64,000 bases of DNA from Ceratobasidium sp. AG-K (Eukaryota > Basidiomycota > Agaricomycetes > Cantharellales > Ceratobasidiaceae), in NCBI GenBank assembly GCA_037039685.1, contig JAWNGF010000011.1, forward strand, positions 496,001-560,000. The letters run 5' to 3'. This document shows, piece by piece, positions 55,341 through 64,000 of this stretch. The position numbers and the translations under genes were made by a program. The notes under the pieces were generated by a model, which did no database searches, was not told the origin of the DNA, and saw only the letters and a list, made by a program, of their open reading frames with translations. Every line of letters starts with the position of its first letter. Position 1 is the first letter of the stretch.

Positions 55341-55489
55341 CTAATTACAAGTGCGTTGGGCGGTTTCCGACCCCCCCTGTACTCACTAGGACAAGTACAC
55401 CAAGCTCCATGGAAGCGCCGAGCTGACGGATGCAGCCGGTCGTCCCAAAATGGAGCTTGGTTCCAGGCAAGCTAATTCCAACCAGGGTT
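55341..55489 (-). repeat. Right inverted repeat of the DUF6589/helicase element
   Basis: Reverse complement of the left repeat. It lies about 270 bp upstream of the helicase start. Confidence 0.8.
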
Positions 55490-57489
55490 GGGTAGGATCC
55501 GCCCCTAAGCCCCGGACGTGGAATTGGGATAATTGGTCCGAGCATAGGCCGGCGCATACAACTTAGGCTTTGCTCGGCTCAGAAGCTCCTCACCCTGAAG
55601 ATGTTCCTCCTCCGTGCTTCTTACCGGTGGGATACGGACTGACAGATCATCCTTGCAAAGATCTAGGCGCGCGTTTTACGAACGGGGCTAGCTATTCCCT
55701 ACAGAGCTGATTCTGAAGCACATGGCCAGCTCGGCAGAATAGGCGTGCCACCCCTCACTTTGCATCAAGCTATAGACCCTCATAAACTCTTATATTTCAG
55801 CTTTTCTCCTCCACGCCGCGACGCCCCACTGCTGCTCTGCCTTTCTTCTAGTTCCACTCATAACGGTGGCCTCACTGTGTTCGAATACTTGTCCCTACTA
55901 GACCTACCCAAGCAAAGCACCCGTGACGCACGACATGGCTGTTATGGCTCGTACAGTCATAAACGTATCCCCAATTCCAATGCCATTTCCTCAGGTTGTT
56001 GCGCATGAGCCTCCGGTGCCCGTCATAACTGTTCAGCAAACTCCACCTGCACACGACTTGAATGGACGCCCACAGGTACAACAGCTACAATACATCTATG
56101 ATGATAACCGTAGCTTATTGGTTATTCCTAGCCTTCCCCCCTCCTCGGAGCCCTGTATGGGCGTCCATAAGTTGTCTTCGCCATGAACTAGACCTCCTTT
56201 ACGACGCAGAAATTTAAAGTCGGCTGTGAATATTCTAGCTTTCCCGCAACCCAGGTTTTCAGTTCTATGCCGCTCAGCTCCCCGATATTATAACCGCTTG
56301 TTATATTCTATCTCCGTGCTGAAATGACTCGAGTGTCCCGTGTAATTTGCTCCTGATTCATGCATATATGCCACATAGTTAACAATCGTGAGCGATTCCT
56401 CAGATCCATAGCCTCGGATTCGTGCGTTAGTTCTCAATATTGATGGCACGAGATGTGAGAGTAACCAGCTGTGCTACAACCCCCCCCCCCATCCCCTTAT
56501 CTGCTGACCGTATCGGCTCCTTCGGCCATGGGAAATTTCATACATCAGTCAGGCTTTTCACCCGGACCATCGAGCGGTGTTATCCAAGCTTCCTCGACTT
56601 CGGTCCGTGTTAGCTCAGCAAAAACCGCACGAGCTAGTTGAGACACGCAAGAGCTTGTTTATGCAAACGAGCCTCAAGTAGCGCGCAGTCCTGGATTTTA
56701 CTGGGAATTAGAGCATGCAGCAACTTTTTACAGATGAATACAGCGGCTAATCAAATTCCCTGCCAGGTGCCATTCCAGATCTACCGTAAGCTTTGCGTCG
56801 CCCCAAATTCGACATACCCATGGCCTGCACGCCGATCTAATCGCTTCGAACAAGTACCACCGGGCGGATCTTGAGACACACCAACTGGGTCGATGTACGA
56901 TATTCAGCAGAACGCCCGTTCTTCAAGCCTGGGAACCTTATCAACTTGACCGAAAATATCATCCACATTTCCACCCGACACTGCTATTGGGTACTAGTTT
57001 GTCCGCAGAACACGTTCCACCTCATTCGCCATGTTGTTTGAGCCCCTTCATTTCTCTTATAGCCCAAAGTAACACCTTGACGTGGTTAGGCCAAACTAAG
57101 GATATATAAGCGCTCGTCGAATGCTATCACTCTGTTTGACCGAACCTGCTTGAATCGAGGAGTCTTGTCGCTCCGATGGGCCCCAGTAGCAATCTCATGC
57201 GGTAAATTCCGTGGGCAAACAACCAAACAACGGCATGAAGTGTGAAATTGGAGTCTACAGGATTTTCTGAAGGTGGTAAATTATAAGAGAGGGAATACCC
57301 CAGTTGAGTGAAGCAATTTCGTGGTTACATCCCGCCATTGGAAGCCTCTGATTTGAGCTCCCAGCGGCGACGTAAGAAATCTTGGTCTCTGTATGCGCTC
57401 GGGTTAAATAACAACCCTTGCTAAACCCGGTCCACAACGTGTATCAGTCCATATGTTGTGTATCTTGGGACACTACAGTATCTCGGGTA
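55490..57489. other. Intergenic region with a coding-like fragment
   Basis: A proline-rich open frame at 55923-56186 (VSPIPMPFPQVVAHEPPVPV then QQTPPAHDLNGRPQ) could be a first exon ending at GTACAA near 56076. A similar exon-like block is at 63197-63315. A 55-bp stretch near 56552-56606 matches 63749-63803 at about 80 percent by eye. A C-run lies near 56481-56489. The rest shows nothing recognisable. Confidence 0.35.
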
Positions 57490-58695
57490 TTATTTTTTAA
57501 GCCTCGAAAGCCTAGACGAATGAACTCCCAAGTGCCCTGGCGTCAGCCAGGCCATCCATTCTATGTTCTCGAGTGTTGGAATACATCCTTCCAGAATCCC
57601 ATTTGCAGTCATCTCGGCAATCCTAGTTGTTTCAGCGGTTTTGTCAACACAGTCGTGACAATCAAATGGCGCTCCTAGTTCCGAGTCTTGCTGGTGTAAA
57701 ATGGAAATGAACTGATCCGCGGTTGCGGGCACTATGTTCTCGGGCGTGACAGACGTGTTTGCTGGGAGCTTGGAGATCGGAATGGCTGTTCGCCAGTCGA
57801 TTGATTCTGGGGCTGTGCGACCATGTCGATGGTATAGTCGATGTGCGAGAACAATATTAGAGGGCGTAAGGTACCGACCCAGTCGAAGCGAGTGAAGGTT
57901 CTTCAATGGGGATAACTCTCTGCCAAAGAAATTCTGGAACTGTATGATGAGCTCCGGTGTCAAATGGTAGGTCACACTTGAGACCCACCGCGTAGGTTTC
58001 GATATCAGCACTGGATAGATATACGTTATATGCGTGACTGTATGTGAGCCAAAACTCGCAGAGCGGCATGCGATTGAACATTGTGCAACGCCCGAGCCTT
58101 AGCTCCTCAATCCTGGGGCAACATCTTTTTGCAACGGCGATTACCTGAACGTCGGACCCGTGGGTATTCAGCGCTTCTAATCGCCGAAGTGAAGGGGGGA
58201 GATCGACGATCACATCTTGGTACGTAAATGTACCAGTTTGGTCGCGCGATATGTCGCTGTGTGCGTCGATACTCGCAGCGTAGAGGTTCGGAAGTTGTGC
58301 CAGAGCGTGTTGGTTGGTAGTGCCGCTGAGAGTATGGTCCAAGCACTGTATTTCTCTGCATAGGCGGATGCAGATGACATATAATGTTAGGTGCAAGCTC
58401 AAACCCTCCGCGCACGGGACAAAGAATCACTTCACCTAACAAATCGCGAGTATTTCAGAATGACCTCCCAGTCACCAACGTCTATGACCCTGATTATACG
58501 TAGCCACCGTATAAAACCGATGCTATGAAAGCTCATGTTGGCCTTCATAAAGCCTTGAACGTTGATCCAACTTGGTTTTGAGCAAATTATCGATGTGATG
58601 CCGGTACAGTCAGGGGCTGATTTGAGCTGAAACAGATGGTCGGCAACGCGCTCGATTAGTTCAACCGGTAATAAGGCGTGACTAGGTCGATCCAT
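57490..58695 (-). CDS. F-box/LRR-like protein
   Basis: Three exons starting at ATG 58695 (MDRPSHALLPVELIERVADHLFQ, an F-box-like helix). The first intron lies between FVR and EIQCLDH, the second before FQNFFGRELSPL. Leucine-rich segments include ALAQLPNLYAASIDAHSD, LPPSLRRLEALNTHGSDV, RIEELRLGRCTMFNRMP, NLHSLRLGRYL and IPTLENIEWMAWL. The stop is at 57490-57492. I see no lesion. F-box proteins link SCF ubiquitin ligases to substrates; the target is unknown. It is the intact relative of the rearranged pseudogene at 61650-62955 and differs from the F-box copies near 27-31 kb. Confidence 0.8.
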
Positions 58696-59221
58696 TTAGA
58701 ATTCAAGGATAACGAGATTGTGCGACCGTCGTGAATGAGTTCAAACCTACGATGTGGTAGGGTTCACCTATGTTTCCCGTCGACGGAAAGTGAGATTCGT
58801 CCTTTTTAAACGATGGTTGTGGGAAAGCAATAAGATGCGCGACACGTTGGCTACTCGGATACGCCAGTAGAATGATAGACGCTCGCGAACACAATATGCT
58901 TACATATTATATCAAGATATCATTATTGCACCGCCCTTTGCTTTGGCGGCCAGAAGCAATCAGGGCCTCCGAAGTTAATATATTTCACAGCCACCGCGAA
59001 GAAACGCCATTGCGAGATTAAAGGATATTGGCTCAGAGAATTTACTATACTCAGCCAGAGCCCATCCACGGCACCTGATCGCCATTTTCTCATGATCCTA
59101 AAGCAAGCAGCTCATAAACGCATTCGTTTTATTCGAATAGTTCACCTACATACTGCACACAGGTCATATAAATGCATCCGCCCAATCGCTATTTCCGGAA
59201 ATAAGTGCACACCTTTAAGTG
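58696..59221. other. Intergenic region
   Basis: Promoter of the minus-strand F-box gene on the left and 3' end of the reductase gene on the right. No other gene seen. Confidence 0.5.
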
Positions 59222-60576
59222 CTACTCCTTCGTCCAGTCCACAACCACCTTCCCTCTGGCCCGTCCGCTCTCCAGTTGACCGTACGCCTCTCCGAGTTGC
59301 GTCCACCCCCATGGCTCCCCGTCAATCACAGGCTTGACCCGCTCGTCCCTGACCCATTCAGAGAGTGCTCGCATCTCCTCCTCGCCTGTGGTCAGGTTCA
59401 CGCAACAGTACTTCGGTCCAACTCCAACGTGTCCCTTAATAGAGCGGAACAACATCGACGGAGAGGTGAAGTATGTGATGCTCCCACCCATGAGTGTACG
59501 CGAGGTCTTATCCCCGACGATGGTAACGCATGTACCTGGATCTGAGGACGAATAATGTGGCTCGGTAGAGTTGAGTGTAGGTGCGAGGAGGGCAGAAAGG
59601 TGGGGGATGAGCTGAGTCCCGCCAACACAATCGTACATCACTTTGTACGGCCCATGCGAGAGCGCAGTCGATGGGACATCCTGGGTAGTGTAATCAATGA
59701 CCTACAGCGAGCGTAAACACTTAATTAGCACCCGAAAGCGAATATATCCCTTACCTCGTCAGCACCATAATTCTTCACAAACTCGGCGTTCTTTCCGCTA
59801 CATACTGCAACTACTTTTGTGCCAAGTGATTTTGCAATCTGAACGCCAACGATACCCGTCCCTCCACTGGCACCAACGATCAGAACCTTGGTCCCCTGGA
59901 TCATTGCCCAAAGGTCAAGTTGAGTATCGTGATCGAAAACGTGAGTGCTACGTAGCCTACGTACTCGTCTCGCGTTCACTTCTGAGTGTCGATCCAATCC
60001 CCCACGCATCACTAGGCTCATATACGATGTCAAAAACACGAGCGGAAGACTAGCCGCCTCAACGTGGCTCAGGTATGAAGGTTTAAAGACAAGTGGAGCA
60101 TGGGCGGGCAGCGTGATGTACTCTTGATTTGTACCGTTTCCACTCTACATTCGGATACATCGTTAACCAGTTTGCTCAGCGAGAGATTAACCAAAGGAAC
60201 GTACCGGTGATAGCCAAACCCCAAACACTTCGTCTCCCACTTTCCACATGTTACTAATTCCTTCTCCCACGGCGGCCACAATGCCAGAAACATCCGCACC
60301 CGGCACTTTATCAGCCAGTTCGACATCCCCGCCCTTGCGATCGCCGCGTCCACCGAACCAGTTGAGGATCGTTTTATTGACTCCTGTCACACCGGCGAGC
60401 TGAACATCAACTGGATTTAGGGAAGCAGCACAGACCCGGACGACAATCTCCCCCTGTTTGGGCGCGTGATGGATGACCTCGGTATGGGTGATGTTCGCGA
60501 GCGTGTTGGTTGTCGTGGTGTAGGCGTAGGCCGTGTATGTACCGGTCAGTTCAGACATGGTAGGCGGGTCAGACAT
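59222..60576 (-). CDS. Medium-chain dehydrogenase/reductase (quinone oxidoreductase / RTN4IP1-like)
   Basis: The likely start is ATG 60576 (MSDPPTMSELTGTYTAYAYT); an in-frame ATG at 60558 is an alternative, and the frame is also open upstream to 60660. The GroES-like part has VVRVCAASLNPVDVQLAG, GADVSGIVAAVGEGISNMWKVGDEVFG and AASLPLVFLTSYMSL. After an intron comes the Rossmann motif VLIVGASGGTGIVGVQIAKSLG, then VKNYGADEVIDYT, VMYDCVGG, a family-typical VGVGPKYCC segment and GRARGKVVVDW. There are no zinc-ligand cysteines of classical alcohol dehydrogenases, so it belongs to the zinc-free, NADPH-using enone/quinone reductase side. Stop at 59222-59224. Substrate not predictable. Confidence 0.88.
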
Positions 60577-61649
60577 AGTGGGCCACGGGCTGTAGAGACA
60601 GAGATAATCGAGCCGTTGAAAAGTGAGGGCATCTCCGCGAGACTGTCCGCTAGTCGTCACAAGTGGATGCGGATGATGGCTGGCTACGTAAGCTACGACC
60701 AGCGCTTAGCACTTGCGCCACCTGGTATCAACCTCCACGGAGACCGCCATCGCATTCAACCAACCAAAACTGCTACAACCATCATCAACTTGTACTCAAC
60801 CTCACCATTTTCACTCACATCTTGATACCTTGGTTTCCTTGCATCGAAAGTTCAAACACTCATTGTTTGAGCTCGCCTTCGAGAGTTGCTCTTGCCCCCT
60901 ATTGCCGAGGAATATCATAAGGTAACCTCAAGTTTCGTGTATTTTTCCAACCCTACGCTCATCTTCTACCCTAGTCGGGCGATTTTAAGGTTCCCGAGTA
61001 GGCAGTGCCGCTCTTGATCACTCCAACTCCGAATGGCAGATCGATCCTATGTTGGCCCAAATCATTCCGTACGTGAGTTCATAATTTAAATCCCCGTAGT
61101 GTAAATTTATCGAACTTAGATACAAATAGCACTCGTCGGGTCACCTCAAACAATTACTGCACCACGTGCACCCTGGTGTCGACTAGCGCGACACGTGCGG
61201 GTCCCACCCACGACCGGATACCCTTTTAACTCTCATGAATAAAGTAAATAAGGAGCCCACGTTACACACGTGGTGCCAACGTAAACACTGCGGCGCGTAC
61301 GCATTCCACCTCTCGCAGCCACCATCAACATGGCGGTATTCACGCCTGGAGTAGGTAATGGACGGGTTGGTTTGCACCTTTGCTCTCCGTTGGGATTGTC
61401 CCGTTCGCCATTGGCAACCGTGATTGCTCTCTGTAAAACCATGATCATCTTTGGTGTTGCCATAGTCACTATATACCACCACCAAGGGCTCAGCGCCGTT
61501 GATCGGAAATGTTGCAGGAGTTTCTTTAGGTGAGCTGCCGCACATTATATTTCGGCCATAATAAGGGAACGTGGGCTCAGAATTCTTAGGACTATGCCAT
61601 CTAAAATCAGGCTCTCCAAACAAGCAAGCTACAACCTATATAACTACCA
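60577..61649. other. Intergenic region, about 1.1 kb
   Basis: Contains the promoter of the reductase gene on its left. Short open frames on both strands lack motifs. No gene called. Confidence 0.5.
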
Positions 61650-62118
61650 GCTGAGCTTATCCAGTGTATTGCCGACCACCTGTTCCAACTCAAGCCGCCG
61701 ATCCTTTACTGTACTGGCAACGCGCCGATGATCTCCTCAAAGCCTGTTTGGGCTGGTATCGAAGGTTTCATGTAGGCCAGTGTCGACCTCCACAACATCG
61801 GGTTTGTACGCTGACTACGCATAATTACTGTCATAAACAGCGATGACCGGCGAGTTATTCTACAATACCCGCAGTTTGTTAGGTACAGCTCTGCTCACTC
61901 CTCACCTTGTGTGTGGCGATCTCAAACCAGTGGCTTACCCTATGGATTATTTACGCTTACTTAAATAGAGAAATTCAATACTTGGATGGCGCGCTCAGTG
62001 CTGTTGCACATCAACATACTGTAGCACAGCTCCCGAACCTACGCGCCGCGATAATCGACCCACACAGTGACGTGTCCCGCGCCAGACAAAACAGGTTTAC
62101 TTACCGGGACGTCGTTGT
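61650..62118 (+). pseudogene. F-box pseudogene, N-terminal half
   Basis: The plus strand reads LPAELIQCIADHLFQLKPP, matching the intact F-box gene (LLPVELIERVADHLFQLKSA). It continues SSKPVWAGIEGFM, an in-frame TAG, VDLHNIGFVR, an in-frame TGA, LRIITVI and ILQYPQFVR. After an intron (about 61883-61968) comes REIQYLDGALSAVAHQH then TVAQLPNLRAAIIDPHSDVS, ending at YRDVVV near 62116. Homology on this strand stops there; the next segment of the protein lies inverted at 62955-62234. Two stops and the rearrangement show the gene is dead. Confidence 0.8.
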
Positions 62119-62233
62119 TGCGCACGCGCATGCACCTATCAATGGGCGCTGCCCTCTTGTACATGTGCATATATAGTCCGCTTCTTCGCAAAGGAAATCC
62201 ATCATATTTGCAAAAACGCTACTCGGCCCATAT

Positions 62234-62955
62234 TTACATTAGCCACCTGGAACAGTCTAAAGAATGCACCGGCGTTAGCCATCCCATCCATTCCACGTTT
62301 TCCAGCGACGGAATATATCCCCGCAGTATTCCGTTTGCAGTCATCTCGGTTATCTTATTCATATCCGCGGTTGTGTCAACGCACAGTTGACAGTCGAATG
62401 GTGTTCCGGGCTCTGAGTCTTGCTGGTGCAAGATCAATGTGAGTTGTTCCGTCGTTACAGGCTCTATGTTTCCGGTTTGATAAACGGATTCACCGGGAGC
62501 TCTGAGAGCGGAATGGCTGTTTGCCAGTCGATTAATTCTGTAGCTACTCTACTGCGTCGATGGTAAAGGCGATGCGCAAGAACAATATTGGAAGGTACAA
62601 GCTAGAGTCCCATCTGCAGAGAGTGAAGGTTCTTCAACCGGGATAGCTCGCCGCCGAGTGAATGCTAATAGATTTCATGTCAGACACCAAACTCAAGTAT
62701 TTGTGCATAGTGATTACTTACTGTGTAGAAACTTGCTCCTGCCGCCGAGATATATGCGTCGTGGTCGTGCGGAAATGCAGACCAGAAGTCGGATGCTGGC
62801 ATCCGGTTGAACATTGTGCATCTTCCGAGCCTTAGTTCTTCGATCATTGGGCAATACTTCTTCACGGTAGCGATGATTTTGATATCCGGTCCATGAGCGT
62901 TGATAACTTCTAGTCGCCGAAGTGAAGGAAAGAGCGCTGAATACTTACCCCTCAT
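62234..62955 (-). pseudogene. F-box pseudogene, C-terminal half, inverted
   Basis: On the minus strand, from about 62940, SLRRLEVINAHGPDIKIIAT then MIEELRLGRCTMFNRMPASDF match SLRRLEALNTHGSDVQVIAV and RIEELRLGRCTMFNRMPLCEF of the intact gene. The 3' end gives ILHQQDSEPGTPFDCQLCVD and GYIPSLENVEWMGWL. This is exactly the part missing after YRDVVV on the plus strand near 62116. The middle (62440-62680) is degraded. Confidence 0.8.
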
Positions 62956-64000
62956 TTGTCAGATTTCCGTGCGGTGTATCCCGATACCAGCTAACGAGTT
63001 TGGAACCTGAACTAAGCCCCTATTATAAGTCCAATTGGAATATCAAACAACCGACTGGCACACGATAGCTATATAAAAGCGCTCTGACCACACAACCCAG
63101 GCAACCTCCCTCTCCATATCGTACATTCATCTTGGATTAAATCCAAGTCATCCGTTTAGACTGAGAATTTACAACATATAATACGGCTCTCACGAACGAA
63201 TCACCACCACAAGCCGCATTAGTACCGTTTCCCCCCCTTGCGCCCGACCCTCCACCGCCGGCTGTACCAAATCAAAACATCCTTCCTACACATAGCGAAG
63301 CTCAATCCTCACAGGTAAAGCATGCACGTTGGTACCACGATGCTCCCAGCTAACGGATCGCTTCGAGCCCTCTTCACTACATCAATCTTTGAATGGGCTT
63401 CCAGGACTCGGAGTAGGCTCTCCTCGGGGCTAAGTCAATGCCAAGGGCGGCGAAGGAGACCCGGATCGTTTACAGAAACTATCCTCTTTCTACTAAGCCA
63501 GTTTTCCGTTCAATTTTATTCATTCAGCAAGCTTCGTGTTGATTGATGCCATTGCTGCCCTGAAGGTTTTTTGCCACGCAAATACTACTTGAGAACCCTG
63601 TGTATGGTAGCCTGTGGTCTATCCTAATCCTATATGTTCACTGTACTGCCTTGAGGACCGTGACCTTTCACGAAGCGGGGTCATCTTTGTTTCTCGGCCT
63701 CGTCGAGGCTCATACGGGCCATAAGACAGCTTCGACCCCTAAATCGAGCTTTTCACCCGGACCACAGAGCCGTGCTATCCGAATTTCCTCGGCTCCGAGC
63801 CGTTTCAATGGAAAACCATGACGACGTTTGTCAGTTGGGCGCCGGGGTCGATCAATATCGATTAGCCCACCACTACAAATTTACTGATTTACTGTCATGT
63901 TCCTTGACATGCATACGCTCGGAGTTTATTTAATTGCTTAGACCCAAATACCCTACGGAGTTCATTGACTCCTAGCGCGAAACGTCCAGCATCGCGTATG
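62956..64000. other. Right-edge region with coding-like fragment
   Basis: A plus-strand exon-like block at 63197-63315 (ESPPQAALVPFPPLAPDPPP then PTHSEAQSSQ before GTAAAG) resembles the proline-rich block at 55923-56076. The stretch 63749-63803 matches 56552-56606. No complete gene is resolved before the window ends. Confidence 0.35.

Larger units (their letters stand above)
49382..55489. mobile_element. Putative DNA transposon with DUF6589 protein and RecQ-like helicase
   Basis: Left (49382-49530) and right (55341-55489) ends are imperfect inverted repeats of about 150 bp. The best block includes GTCCTAGTGAGTACAGGG, identical on both sides, then a TCGG and a CACTTGTAA motif. Further out both have GCCT-GAAC-AAGCTCC. 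Two convergent genes fill the interior. The exact tips and target duplication are not resolved: a GGTTG tip is possible but no duplicated flank is evident. This layout is transposon-like, with large inverted repeats, a nuclease-like unknown protein and a helicase. I cannot assign it to a named superfamily. Confidence 0.65.

Noticed and set aside
49370..55495. Target-site duplication for the DUF6589/helicase element
   Set aside because: No convincing short duplication flanks the likely GGTTG tips; the exact ends need more copies.

Overview
This 64 kb window looks like nuclear DNA of a basidiomycete fungus, most likely an Agaricomycete. Rhizoctonia/Ceratobasidium-type Cantharellales is my best guess, from gene-family style only. 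The evidence is many short GT-AG introns of roughly 45-65 nt with CTGAC/CTAAC-like branch sites, basidiomycete-type transposons, tandem F-box and Zn2Cys6 families, and compact housekeeping genes on both strands. No tRNA, rRNA, CRISPR array or bacterial-style operon was seen.

Positions 1-16110 are one host gene broken by nested transposons. An Old Yellow Enzyme (OYE) flavin oxidoreductase gene is split at 182/15252 by a Plavaka-type DNA transposon (183-15251). The transposon has 12-bp perfect terminal inverted repeats and a 4-bp target duplication (GTTC). Removing the insertion gives a continuous OYE reading frame. The Plavaka unit carries a transposase (minus strand) and a divergently transcribed DUF6532-type gene (plus strand), both apparently intact, plus exon-like blocks that may be captured host sequence. 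A young Copia LTR retrotransposon (6596-11544, apparently identical 271-bp LTRs, 5-bp duplication TACCT) sits between the two Plavaka genes.

16.9-22.6 kb holds two tandem paralogues of an unrecognised family with a conserved N-C-Y motif. 23.8-26.6 kb holds a single-pass membrane protein and an alpha/beta hydrolase. 27.4-31.0 kb holds two decayed F-box genes. 31.3-38.7 kb is a tandem triplication of a Zn2Cys6 transcription factor; the first copy has a +1 frameshift and the other two are intact. 38.9-48.7 kb has three related short-chain dehydrogenase genes around a housekeeping block: mitochondrial pyruvate carrier, farnesyl diphosphate synthase and casein kinase 1.

49.4-55.5 kb is the most unusual part. 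Imperfect inverted repeats of about 150 bp bracket two convergent genes, a DUF6589-type protein and a RecQ-like helicase of 812 residues. I read it as a DNA transposon of a kind I cannot assign to a named superfamily. The helicase frame is open; the DUF6589 gene has three stops, each explicable by a single C-to-T change. 57.5-64 kb holds an intact F-box gene, a medium-chain reductase gene, a rearranged F-box pseudogene whose second half is inverted, and two related short non-F-box segments.
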